Below the pieces are notes generated by a model. That model made no database searches. It saw only the letters and a list, made by a program, of their open reading frames with translations, and was not told where the DNA came from. A stretch of 44,641 nt of DNA from positions 1-44,641 of the forward strand of contig JALFHZ010000024.1 in NCBI GenBank assembly GCA_022776445.1, read 5' to 3'. Shown here in pieces: positions 25,437 through 33,754 of this stretch. The translations under genes were made by a program, and so were the position numbers. Source of the stretch: Lachnospiraceae bacterium. GTDB lineage: Bacteria > Bacillota > Clostridia > Lachnospirales > Lachnospiraceae. Within the stretch, counting starts at the first letter, position 1; each line of letters starts with the position of its first letter.

Positions 25437-25509
25437 ATTATAATATGCTGATTTTTAAAATGCAACGAAATTTTCGATCGTTGCTTTTCCACGGGATGTG
25501 CGATATACT
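25437..25509. promoter_or_regulatory. Divergent aroF/yedF promoters around an inverted repeat
   Basis: Minus strand: TTGCAT (complement of 25460-25465) and TATAAT (complement of 25437-25442), spacer 17, for aroF. Plus strand: TTGCTT (25481-25486) and TATACT (25504-25509), spacer 17, for yedF. A perfect inverted repeat, GCAACGA (25462-25468) and TCGTTGC (25478-25484), bridges the two -35 boxes. Part of the symmetry comes from the boxes themselves. Confidence 0.65.
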
Positions 25510-25548
25510 GAAGAAAGCAGGATTTTTAATGAAACAGGAGATGAAATT

Positions 25549-26181
25549 ATGCAGGAACACAAAATCGTAGATGCCATGGGAAAGGCGTGTCCGCTTCCGG
25601 TCGTAATGACCAAAAAGGTACTGGATCATGCCGAAGATGGAGAGATCGTCGAAGTCCATGTGGATAATGAGATTGCAGTGAGAAATCTGGAAAAGCTGGC
25701 GAAGAATCAGCAGTCTGCGGTTCGCAGCGAGACGGTGGGGGAAAAGCATTTTGTTGTCTTTATCACCACGGGAGAAGCGGGGAAAGCCGGGGACGACAGT
25801 TCGGCGGCAGAGGATTATGAGGCATGTGACTGTCAGCCCGCAGAAAATCATACCGTTGTGGTTCTGCGTTCCTCGTCTATGGGAAACGGCAGTGAAGAAT
25901 TGGGGAAAACCCTGATTAAAGGTTTTATTTACGCACTGACACAGCTGGAAGAGCTGCCGGAGAAAATAATCTGTTACAATGGCGGCGTATTTCTGACGAC
26001 AGAAGGATCGGATTCTCTGGAGGATCTGAAACTGCTGGCAGAGCAGGGAGTAGAGATTTATTCCTGCGGCACCTGTCTGAACTACTATGGACTGACAGAG
26101 AAACTGCAGGTCGGTGAAGTGACCAACATGTACAGCATTGTAGAGATGATGGCAGGCGCATCGAAGATCATCTGCCCCTGA
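25549..26181 (+). CDS. yedF: YedF-type sulfurtransferase-like selenium metabolism protein
   Basis: A 210-residue two-domain protein. Residues 1-72 are TusA-like, with the conserved CPLP motif (C14) that carries persulfide or selenium. A poorly conserved linker (75-100) leads to a DsrE-like domain (about 101-210) with C173 and C176 in YSCGTCLNYYGL. In Clostridia this fusion is linked by context to selenium use; no selD or selenophosphate gene is in this window. ATG 25549 follows CAGGAG and gives the normal N-terminus; the longer reading starts at the promoter. Next gene 30 bases away, likely co-transcribed. Confidence 0.87.
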   Translation: MQEHKIVDAMGKACPLPVVMTKKVLDHAEDGEIVEVHVDNEIAVRNLEKLAKNQQSAVRSETVGEKHFVVFITTGEAGKAGDDSSAAEDYEACDCQPAENHTVVVLRSSSMGNGSEELGKTLIKGFIYALTQLEELPEKIICYNGGVFLTTEGSDSLEDLKLLAEQGVEIYSCGTCLNYYGLTEKLQVGEVTNMYSIVEMMAGASKIICP

Positions 26182-26211
26182 GTAAATCCGGATATGAGGT
26201 GACGTGACAGA

Positions 26212-27630
26212 ATGGAGACAAGCAGAGAAGAAAGAGATTTACAGGCACTGGCAGTGGAACTGCCGGAAGATATTGTTCGGCTGAAAGAAGCCGGAGAACT
26301 GGAACTGGCGGCGGAAGTGATCGACGAAAGGCTGAAAAAAGATCTTCCCCGCTGTATGCGGGAACGCCTTCTTCTGGAGAAAGAGATTCTGGCGCAGCTG
26401 CCGATGCAGTATCCTTATGACTGGGAGACGGCGCTGGAGCTTCTCAGACAGAATTTTCGGGATTTTCAGGAAGAGGAATTGCGGAAATTTTTGCTGGAAG
26501 GGGCGTTTGAATGGATTTACCGGAATGGCAGGATTCATCTGAAGGATAATTTTATCGCGAATCTGGTGAAAACGAGAGAAGAACTGGCAGATCGTGTCAT
26601 TGACCGGAATCTGCTGCAGGCAAAGCTGGACAATTTCCGGATGCTGGATCGGGTGATTGCGCGTATGAAGGAGCAGGGGAAAGCGGGATGCCGTTTTCGG
26701 ATCCGGAGTATGGCTGCTGTAAAACCGGACATGCAGCGTCCGGGAAGACGGATTCAGATTCAGTTTCCGCTTCCTCTGGAGTACAGTCAGGTGAAGAGTT
26801 TCCGACTGCTTGGGACGGAACCGTCCTGTGCGGAGGTGCAGGTGGCTCCGCCTCAGTGTGATCAGAGAACGATCTGTCTGACCTGTGACTATCAGGCGGG
26901 ACAGGAGTTTGCTGTGGAGTATGAGTTTACAACAGAGGCAGAGTACTGGGACTGGAGAAAAGCAGAAAGTGAGCGAGGAGCAATGGCTTCGGAAACTTCC
27001 GGTGCGCAGCTTCCGGAAACGTATTTGTCAGAACAGCTTCCGCATATTCGTTTCACTCCCTATCTGCGTGCATTGGTGAAAGAGGTGGTCGGTGAGGAGA
27101 CAGACCCGCTTCGGAAAGCAAAACGGATTTATGATTATATCACCACTCATGTGATGTATTCGTTTGTGCGATCCTATTTTACGATCCCGCAGCAGGTGAC
27201 CTATATTGCTTCCGGAATGAAGGGAGACTGCGGTCTGCAGGCACTGTTCTTTATTACGATGTGCAGAATTGCGGGCGTACCGGCAGGATGGCAGTCGGGA
27301 CTGTATGCCAGTCCTCTGAGCATCGGCTGTCATGACTGGGCGCAGTTCTATGTCGAGCCTTATGGCTGGCTGTATGCAGACTGTTCGTTCGGCGGAGCTG
27401 CGTACCGTGCAGGTGATCTGGAACGGTGGGAATTTTATTTCGGCAATCTGGAACCGTACCGGCTTCCAGCAGCACGTGAATACCAGAAAGACTTCTGTTT
27501 TCCGAAACAATATCTGCGGACAGATCCGTATGACAATCAGATGGGTGAGGCAGAGTATGAGGATATGGGGCTTCTGGTGGACAGTGATGTTATAGTGAAG
27601 CATGAAATTGTGCAAATGGATGAGTGGTAG
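26212..27630 (+). CDS. Transglutaminase-like domain protein
   Basis: A 472-residue cytoplasmic protein, no signal peptide. The C-terminal half (about 280-395) has the transglutaminase-like Cys-His-Asp triad: C340 in MKGDCGLQALFF, H374 in GCHDWAQFY and D390 in LYADCSFGG. The N-terminal 150 residues are helical and charged; 160-245 looks beta-rich, like the domain that precedes transglutaminase cores in related proteins. These enzymes act as proteases, peptide N-glycanases or cross-linkers; the substrate here is unknown. Likely in one transcript with yedF. Confidence 0.75.
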   Translation: METSREERDLQALAVELPEDIVRLKEAGELELAAEVIDERLKKDLPRCMRERLLLEKEILAQLPMQYPYDWETALELLRQNFRDFQEEELRKFLLEGAFEWIYRNGRIHLKDNFIANLVKTREELADRVIDRNLLQAKLDNFRMLDRVIARMKEQGKAGCRFRIRSMAAVKPDMQRPGRRIQIQFPLPLEYSQVKSFRLLGTEPSCAEVQVAPPQCDQRTICLTCDYQAGQEFAVEYEFTTEAEYWDWRKAESERGAMASETSGAQLPETYLSEQLPHIRFTPYLRALVKEVVGEETDPLRKAKRIYDYITTHVMYSFVRSYFTIPQQVTYIASGMKGDCGLQALFFITMCRIAGVPAGWQSGLYASPLSIGCHDWAQFYVEPYGWLYADCSFGGAAYRAGDLERWEFYFGNLEPYRLPAAREYQKDFCFPKQYLRTDPYDNQMGEAEYEDMGLLVDSDVIVKHEIVQMDEW

Positions 27631-27638
27631 TTTTTAAC

Positions 27639-27667
27639 TTGACATCCTTCTGCCGTTCATATATAAT
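27639..27667 (+). promoter_or_regulatory. Consensus promoter of the tyrS leader
   Basis: TTGACA (27639-27644) and TATAAT (27662-27667), 17-base spacer: a full consensus sigma-A promoter, about 45 bases before the T-box RNA structure. Confidence 0.88.
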
Positions 27668-27714
27668 CGCCTTTAAAGACCAATGTCCGTTGAAAATGAA
27701 AGATGACAGGCGAT

Positions 27715-27996
27715 GATAAGAATAAGTAGCATTCGGAAACTCCGCACAGAAAGCAGCCGGCTGATGAGAGGCGCGCGGCAGACCGTATGGGAATACCTCT
27801 TTGAGCTTCGCACCGAACAGGATCTGCAGAGATTCTTCAGTAGGCTGCGGCGGGATGGCACCCGTTATCGTGCCGGGGGCATGTGCACGTGCTCCGTGAG
27901 GCAGGCGGTGTGAGCCGTCTGTGAATAAAGGTGGTAACACGGGAGATAACCTCGTCCTTTTGAGTATTAGGATTTTCAAAAGGATGAGGTTTTTTG
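27715..27996 (+). ncRNA. T-box leader (tyrosine) controlling tyrS
   Basis: Stem I begins near 27715 (GATAAGAATAAGTAGC). The probable specifier codon is TAC at 27794-27796 in GGAATACC, matching tyrosine. The T-box sequence AAGGTGGTAACACGGGA starts at 27928. It is followed by a terminator with stem 27950-27963 and 27976-27989 and a run of T (27990-27995); the antiterminator would use the ACCTCG side of that stem. Uncharged tRNA-Tyr binding should let transcription continue into tyrS. The specifier position is read by eye. Confidence 0.9.
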
Positions 27997-28025
27997 TATC
28001 ATAGAATTTGGAGGAGAATGAAACA

Positions 28026-29252
28026 ATGAATTGTTATGAAGAACTGGTAGCACGCGGTTTGATTGCGCAGGTTACGAATGAAGAAGAGATCCGTAAGATG
28101 GTCAATGAAGGAAAGGCAACCTTCTATATCGGCTTTGATCCGACAGCAGACAGTCTGCATGTGGGTCATTTCATGGCTCTGTGTCTGATGAAGCGTCTGC
28201 AGATGGCAGGCAACAAGCCGATCGCCCTGATTGGCGGCGGTACCGCTATGGTAGGGGACCCGTCCGGACGTACCGACATGCGTCAGATGATGACGGTTGA
28301 GACGATCCAGCACAACTGTGAGTGCTTCAAGAAGCAGATGAGCCGCTTCATTGACTTCTCGGAAGGCAAGGCCATGATGGTCAACAACGCGGACTGGCTG
28401 CTGAAGCTGAATTATGTGGAACTGCTGCGGGAAGTGGGCGGCTGCTTTTCTGTCAACAACATGCTGAGAGCTGAGTGCTATAAGCAGCGCATGGAGAAGG
28501 GACTGAGCTTCCTGGAGTTCAACTACATGATCATGCAGAGTTATGACTTCTATGAGCTGTTTCAGAGATACGGCTGCAACATGCAGTTTGGCGGCGATGA
28601 CCAGTGGAGCAATATGCTGGGCGGTACCGAGCTGATCCGCCGGAAGCTTGGCAAGGACGCACATGCAATGACCATTACGCTTCTTCTGAACTCTGAGGGC
28701 AAGAAGATGGGTAAGACCCAGTCTGGAGCCGTTTGGCTGGATCCGAACAAGACGACTCCGTTTGATTTCTATCAGTACTGGAGAAATGTGGGCGATGCAG
28801 ATGTTCTGAAGTGCCTGCGCATGCTGACCTTCCTGCCGCTTGAGCAGATCGATGAGATGGACAAATGGGAAGGCAGTCAGTTGAATACTGCAAAAGAGAT
28901 TCTGGCTTACGAGTTGACCAAACTGGTGCATGGTGAGGAGGAAGCAGAGAAAGCACAGACGGCTGCAAAGGCACTGTTTGGCGGACAGGGCAATCTGGAT
29001 AATATGCCTTCCTTCCAGCTGAGCGATGAGGATTTCACCGACGGAAAGATTGAGCTTCTGTCCGTCCTTCAGAAATCCGGTCTGGCTCCGTCCCGTTCTG
29101 AGGCGAGAAGAAATGTAGAACAGGGTGGTGTTTCTGTCAATGGTCAGCAGGTAAAGGATATCAAAGCTGCGTTTGAGAAAGCTGCGTTTGCCGGAGACGG
29201 CATGATTGTGAAACGTGGTAAGAAGAATTTCATGAAAGTAACTGTCAAATAA
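28026..29252 (+). CDS. tyrS: Tyrosyl-tRNA synthetase
   Basis: A 408-residue class I synthetase. The HIGH motif appears as HVGH (45-48) in IGFDPTADSLHVGHF, and KMSKS as KMGKT (227-231). The tyrosine-binding stretch QSYDFYELF and GGDDQWSNM are typical, and a C-terminal S4 RNA-binding domain (about 340-405, SRSEARRNVEQGGVSVNG) anchors tRNA. ATG 28026 follows GGAGGAG; the upstream TTG overlaps this ribosome site. Controlled by the T-box leader. Confidence 0.97.
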   Translation: MNCYEELVARGLIAQVTNEEEIRKMVNEGKATFYIGFDPTADSLHVGHFMALCLMKRLQMAGNKPIALIGGGTAMVGDPSGRTDMRQMMTVETIQHNCECFKKQMSRFIDFSEGKAMMVNNADWLLKLNYVELLREVGGCFSVNNMLRAECYKQRMEKGLSFLEFNYMIMQSYDFYELFQRYGCNMQFGGDDQWSNMLGGTELIRRKLGKDAHAMTITLLLNSEGKKMGKTQSGAVWLDPNKTTPFDFYQYWRNVGDADVLKCLRMLTFLPLEQIDEMDKWEGSQLNTAKEILAYELTKLVHGEEEAEKAQTAAKALFGGQGNLDNMPSFQLSDEDFTDGKIELLSVLQKSGLAPSRSEARRNVEQGGVSVNGQQVKDIKAAFEKAAFAGDGMIVKRGKKNFMKVTVK

Positions 29253-29261
29253 AAGAAAATG

Positions 29262-29320
29262 AACAGGGTCGGATCCGGTTGTGCCGCACAGAGCTGGCGG
29301 CGCTCAGGGTTGGCCCTGTT
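29262..29320 (+). other. Long inverted repeat after tyrS
   Basis: AACAGGGTC (29262-29270) can pair with GGCCCTGTT (29312-29320), one G-U, enclosing 41 bases that hold a smaller GAGC/GCTC hairpin. No T run follows, so it is not a clear terminator; it may be a weak terminator or RNA processing site between tyrS and the peptidase gene. Confidence 0.35.
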
Positions 29321-29349
29321 GTGCTGTGAAGACATCAGGAGGAATAACA

Positions 29350-30492
29350 ATGGATGAGAAATGGCTTCGGACGGAGGAATTGGAGCAGTATGTGAATGAA
29401 CATTTTGACGAAACGATCGATTTGCTGCGCACTTTGGGCAGAATTCCGGCTCCTTCCCATATGGAAGATCAGCGGGCGGAGTTCTGCAGAAACTGGCTGA
29501 TGGAACAGGGGGCCGGACAGGTGGAGATCGATGCGGCAAAAAACGTGATATGCAGGATTCCTGGAAAATCAGAGGAGATTGTAGTCATCATGGCGCATAC
29601 GGATGTGGTGTTCCCGGATCTGGAAGAACTGCCGATGAGAGAAGAGGACGGAAAGCTGTTTGCACCGGGAATCGGTGACGATACAGCGAATCTGGTTAAT
29701 CTTCTGATGAGCGTGAAATACATGCTGGAGAAGGGACTGGAACCGAACTGTACGCTGTTGTTTGCAGCCAATGCGTGCGAAGAAGGTCTCGGCAATTTAA
29801 AAGGCAGCAAACAGATTTATAAGGATTACGGCCCGACTATCCGGGAGTGGATTTCGTACGATGGATATATGGATAAGTGCACCAACCGGGCGGTGGGTTC
29901 TCACCGTTATCGGGTGACCGTCCGCACCCAGGGAGGCCATTCCTATGCGGATTTCGGGCGGTGCAATTCGATTGCGGTATTGGCGGAACTGATTCACGAG
30001 CTGTATCAGATTCAGCCGCCGAAAAGAGAGAAAACCACCTACAATGTCGGTGTGATTGAGGGCGGTTCTACAGTCAATTCCATTGCCCAGAAGGCAGGTA
30101 TGCTCTATGAATTCCGCTCCGCGGATCAGAGTTGTCTGGAAGAAATGGAAGGAAAATTTAACAGTGTTATTGAGAAATTCCGCACACAGGGATATGATGT
30201 GGAAGTTGAAGTGATCGGTATCCGACCAGGCAGCGGACCGGTGGATCCCAGGAAGCTGCAGGCACTGACAGATGCCAATGTTGCGGTGATGGAATCCTGC
30301 ATTTCAGAGAAAGTGGGGATTGCACCGAGCTCGACCGATGCAAATATTCCGCTGTCTGTGGGGATTCCGGCCAACACCTTTGGGACGGTACGCGGTGCGC
30401 TGGAACATACCAGAGAAGAATGGATTGAGATTGAAAGCATGCGGCCGGGCCTGCTGATGGCACTGAAGACGGCAGCGCGTTATTGCAGATAA
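29350..30492 (+). CDS. M20 family metallopeptidase
   Basis: A 380-residue zinc peptidase or deacylase. Zinc ligands are H83 and D85 in MAHTDVVFP, D110 or D111 in GIGDDTAN and E144/E145 in NACEEGLG, with a dimerisation domain containing TVRTQGGHSYADFG in between. SSTDANIPLSVGIPANTFG near the end is typical. It resembles tripeptidase-like M20 proteins, but the substrate is not defined. ATG 29350 follows CAGGAGGAA. The next gene starts 14 bases on, so both are probably in one transcript. Confidence 0.9.
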   Translation: MDEKWLRTEELEQYVNEHFDETIDLLRTLGRIPAPSHMEDQRAEFCRNWLMEQGAGQVEIDAAKNVICRIPGKSEEIVVIMAHTDVVFPDLEELPMREEDGKLFAPGIGDDTANLVNLLMSVKYMLEKGLEPNCTLLFAANACEEGLGNLKGSKQIYKDYGPTIREWISYDGYMDKCTNRAVGSHRYRVTVRTQGGHSYADFGRCNSIAVLAELIHELYQIQPPKREKTTYNVGVIEGGSTVNSIAQKAGMLYEFRSADQSCLEEMEGKFNSVIEKFRTQGYDVEVEVIGIRPGSGPVDPRKLQALTDANVAVMESCISEKVGIAPSSTDANIPLSVGIPANTFGTVRGALEHTREEWIEIESMRPGLLMALKTAARYCR

Positions 30493-30506
30493 AACAGGAG
30501 AAATGC

Positions 30507-31295
30507 ATGATCAAGAAAAAAGACTTTTTGAAGGAATATCATATCGAAGCGGAAGACTTTAAGAAGGCCGGAATGAACTGGGAGGAATTGAATGCGATTT
30601 ACGACAGTTATTGTGTTCTGGAGCCGAGGCTGAAGGAAATCGGCAAGGATTTTGTTAACGATTATCTGTATGATATTGAGAAAGCCGGGATCCATTCCTA
30701 CCGTTACCGGACCAAGAAACCGGGCCATCTGCTGGAGAAAATCATTCGCAAAAAGAGCGAACAGCCCGGTCAGTATGAATGGATCAATCGGAAGAATTAT
30801 TATAAATATATGACGGATCTGATTGGAATCCGGGTGTTTTTCCTGTATCGGGAAGACTGGATTCAGTTTCACAATTATATTACGACGGTGTTTGAAAACA
30901 ATCCGGAGCTTTATATTGAAGATCGCCTGAATGATTTTGATGAAAACCCGGACCATTATTATGTGGCGGAACGGCCGAAGGTATACCGCAGAACCGGGGA
31001 TACGAGAATTTATGACAAAAAACTGATTGATATCAAATCGGACGGCATCTACCGTTCTCTTCATTATATCATAAAATACAAGGGATACTATGTGGAGATT
31101 CAGGGAAGGACATTGTTTGAAGAAGGCTGGAGCGAGATCGATCATGATATCGTCTATCCGTATTTCCAGGACGATGAGATGCTGACGGATTTTTCTACAC
31201 TGTTAAACCGGCTTGCCGGAATGGCGGATGAGATGAGTTCCTATTTCCGGAGAATTAAAATGGAAAAGCTGGAGGAGGAGAGAGACGGGCATTGA
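30507..31295 (+). CDS. RelA/SpoT-domain small alarmone synthetase
   Basis: A 262-residue protein built around a (p)ppGpp synthetase domain. The substrate-binding stretch YRYRTKKPGHLLEKI, the DLIGIRVFF core, YRSLHYIIKY, and the EIQGRTLFEEGWSEIDHD motif are all present. No HD hydrolase, TGS or ACT domain is attached, so it should only make pppGpp or a related alarmone. It is a little longer than RelQ or RelP of Bacillus and belongs to another branch. RecQ follows with a 4-base overlap (TTGA), so translation is coupled. Confidence 0.87.
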   Translation: MIKKKDFLKEYHIEAEDFKKAGMNWEELNAIYDSYCVLEPRLKEIGKDFVNDYLYDIEKAGIHSYRYRTKKPGHLLEKIIRKKSEQPGQYEWINRKNYYKYMTDLIGIRVFFLYREDWIQFHNYITTVFENNPELYIEDRLNDFDENPDHYYVAERPKVYRRTGDTRIYDKKLIDIKSDGIYRSLHYIIKYKGYYVEIQGRTLFEEGWSEIDHDIVYPYFQDDEMLTDFSTLLNRLAGMADEMSSYFRRIKMEKLEEERDGH

Positions 31296-33160
31296 TACCG
31301 GGGAATAAATACGATATTTTAAAACAATATTTCGGATACGACCGTTTTCGCGGCGCACAGGAAGCTTTGATTGACGGTATTCTGGAAGGGCGCGATGTCC
31401 TTGGCATCATGCCGACCGGAGCCGGGAAATCTCTTTGCTATCAGATTCCGGCGCTGATGCTGGATGGGATTACGCTGGTGATTTCTCCTCTGATTTCACT
31501 GATGATTGACCAGGTGAAAAGCCTGAATCAGGACGGTATCCACGCGGCATATCTGAACAGTTCTCTTACGGCCGGTCAGTATTACAAGGCGTTGGAGTAT
31601 GCAAAGCAGGGCAGGTATCCGATCATCTATGTGGCGCCGGAACGGCTGCTGACGGACGCGTTTCTGGATTTTGCTTTGCGTGCAAAGATCGCGATGATAG
31701 CGGTGGATGAGGCACACTGCGTATCCCAGTGGGGGCAGGATTTCCGGCCGAGTTACCTGAAAATCATGGAATTTGTAGAACGTCTTCCTTGCCGACCGGT
31801 GATCAGTGCTTTCACAGCGACGGCTACGAAAGAGGTGAAGGAGGATATCATTGATATCCTGCAGCTGGACAATCCGCTGGCGATTACTACCGGATTTGAC
31901 CGGGACAATCTTTATTTTGCCGTGAAGACGCCGAAGGACCGGTATGGAGCGATCCGGGATTATCTGGAATCCCATCCAGGGGACAGCGGCATCATCTACT
32001 GCCTGACCAGAAAACAGGTGGAGGAAGTCTGCGAACGTCTGCGACGGGATGGATTTGCCGTCACGCGATATCATGCCGGACTGAGTGATGAGGAACGAAA
32101 GAGGAATCAGGATGATTTTATCTATGACCGGATTCCGATTGTCGTAGCAACCAATGCGTTTGGGCTGGGCATCAACAAATCGAATGTTCGTTTTGTACTG
32201 CACTGTGGGATGCCAAAAAATCTGGAAAGCTATTATCAGGAAGCCGGGCGCGCCGGGCGTGACGGGGAGCCGGCGGAGTGTATTCTTTACTACAGCGGCC
32301 AGGATGTGATTACCAACCAGTTTTTTATTGAGCATAATCAGGATAATGAAGAGCTGGATGCGATGACGTTGGCGCTGATTCAGGAACGTGACCGGGAGCG
32401 GCTGAAAAAGATGACGTTCTACTGTTTTACCAATGAGTGTCTGCGGGATTATATTCTGAAATATTTCGGAGAATATGGCAGCAATTACTGCGGCAACTGC
32501 AGCAATTGTCAGACGCAGTTTGAGACGGTGGATGTGACGGAGCCTGCGCGCAGTCTGATCGGGTGTGTGGAGTCTTGCGGTCAGAGGTACGGAACAACGG
32601 TGATTCTTGATACGGTTCACGGTGCGAATACGGCAAAGATCCGGAACTATCGCATGAATGAGAATCCATATTACGGGACGCTTGCAAAGGTTCCGGTCTA
32701 TCGCCTGCGCCAGGTGATGAATGAACTGCAGATGCGGGGGCTTCTGGCTGTAACCGGCGATGAATATGCACTTGTAAAGCTCACGAAGGAATCCGGACGG
32801 TTTCTGCGTGGCGGAGAAACAATGCTGATGAAGATGGCAAGGGAACAGGAGCGGCCGGATGGCAAAGAACGTGCTTCAGCAGCAGGTACATCTGCAAGGA
32901 AACTGAAAAAAGACAGGAAGGGCGGAGTATATCTTTCCGACGACGAAAGTATGCTGTTTGAGAAGCTGCGTGCGCTGCGTTCCGAGATTGCCAAAGAAGA
33001 ACATGTGCCTCCGTATATTGTTTTCTCTGATAAGACGCTGGTGCTGATGTGCCGAATCCGCCCGAAGACAAAACGAGAGATGCTGACGGTGTCTGGTGTG
33101 GGTGAGTTTAAGTATGAAAAATATGGCGAACGCTTTCTGGAGTGTTTGAAAAAAGAATGA
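31292..33160 (+). CDS. recQ: ATP-dependent DNA helicase RecQ
   Basis: A 622-residue 3'-5' helicase. Motif I is PTGAGKSLCYQIPAL (K46), motif II DEAH (139-142) followed by the aromatic-rich loop CVSQWGQDFRPSY, motif III SAFTATAT and motif VI QEAGRAGRDG. The zinc-binding RecQ domain shows CFTNEC and CGNCSNC (about 375-405), followed by a winged helix and a C-terminal HRDC domain (about 545-620). Complete. The start is a TTG overlapping the synthetase stop codon and preceded by GGAGGAGGAG. Confidence 0.95.
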   Translation: MIPGNKYDILKQYFGYDRFRGAQEALIDGILEGRDVLGIMPTGAGKSLCYQIPALMLDGITLVISPLISLMIDQVKSLNQDGIHAAYLNSSLTAGQYYKALEYAKQGRYPIIYVAPERLLTDAFLDFALRAKIAMIAVDEAHCVSQWGQDFRPSYLKIMEFVERLPCRPVISAFTATATKEVKEDIIDILQLDNPLAITTGFDRDNLYFAVKTPKDRYGAIRDYLESHPGDSGIIYCLTRKQVEEVCERLRRDGFAVTRYHAGLSDEERKRNQDDFIYDRIPIVVATNAFGLGINKSNVRFVLHCGMPKNLESYYQEAGRAGRDGEPAECILYYSGQDVITNQFFIEHNQDNEELDAMTLALIQERDRERLKKMTFYCFTNECLRDYILKYFGEYGSNYCGNCSNCQTQFETVDVTEPARSLIGCVESCGQRYGTTVILDTVHGANTAKIRNYRMNENPYYGTLAKVPVYRLRQVMNELQMRGLLAVTGDEYALVKLTKESGRFLRGGETMLMKMAREQERPDGKERASAAGTSARKLKKDRKGGVYLSDDESMLFEKLRALRSEIAKEEHVPPYIVFSDKTLVLMCRIRPKTKREMLTVSGVGEFKYEKYGERFLECLKKE

Positions 33161-33197
33161 AATGCGGAAAATTGACAATACAATTTACGCAATTCTA

Positions 33198-33226
33198 TTG
33201 ACATACAGGAATTGGTACTATAAAAT
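33198..33226 (+). promoter_or_regulatory. Promoter of the bacteriohemerythrin gene
   Basis: TTGACA (33198-33203) and TAAAAT (33221-33226), spacer 17. A second TTGACA (33172-33177) exactly 26 bases upstream lacks a good -10 partner. Confidence 0.65.
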
Positions 33227-33270
33227 AGTAATAAATGTTATTATTGTTGATGAATCAGGAGGGATTCGAT

Positions 33271-33696
33271 ATGCGTGCGGTATTTGATGAGACTTTAATT
33301 ACTGGTAATGATATGATTGACACTCAGCACAAGGAACTGATTGAGCGGATCAACAAGCTGCTTATTCTCTGTGAGAATGACAAGCCGGCAAAGCGGGAGG
33401 CGATTGACACACTGGATTACCTGTCCGATTATACGGAATTCCATTTCGGTGAGGAAGAGAAGCTTCAGGAGAAGGTTGGATATCCGGAACTGAAAGAACA
33501 CAAGAAGAAACATGACGAGCTTCGTGAGACTGTGAAGGCGCTTCATGAGATGCTGGAGGAAGAGGAAGGACCGTCGGATGCATTTGTACAGCAGGTGAAT
33601 GAGAAAGTGGCAGAATGGCTGTTCAAGCATATTCGCGGATTTGACCGTTCTGTGGCAGAGTATATTTATATGAGAGACAATGCGGATCTGATTTAA
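33271..33696 (+). CDS. Bacteriohemerythrin
   Basis: A 141-residue single-domain oxygen-binding diiron protein. All ligands of the family are visible: H20, H58, E62, H77, H81, H120 and D125 (HxxxE, HxxxH, HxxxxD spacing). In anaerobes such proteins bind or scavenge oxygen, or sense it. ATG 33271 follows AGGAGG at 8 bases; the longer in-frame extension is ignored. Own promoter and terminator, so a single-gene unit. Confidence 0.94.
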   Translation: MRAVFDETLITGNDMIDTQHKELIERINKLLILCENDKPAKREAIDTLDYLSDYTEFHFGEEEKLQEKVGYPELKEHKKKHDELRETVKALHEMLEEEEGPSDAFVQQVNEKVAEWLFKHIRGFDRSVAEYIYMRDNADLI

Positions 33697-33709
33697 AGGG
33701 AATATAGTG

Positions 33710-33743
33710 AAAGGCAGGGATGGAGTCGTCCCTGCCTTTTTCC
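33710..33743. terminator. Bidirectional terminator
   Basis: Perfect 11-bp stem AAAGGCAGGGA (33710-33720) and TCCCTGCCTTT (33729-33739), loop 8, then TTT on the + strand; on the minus strand the stem also ends in TTT. Serves bacteriohemerythrin and the convergent PTS gene. Confidence 0.82.
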
Positions 33744-33754
33744 CCATATGTGCT

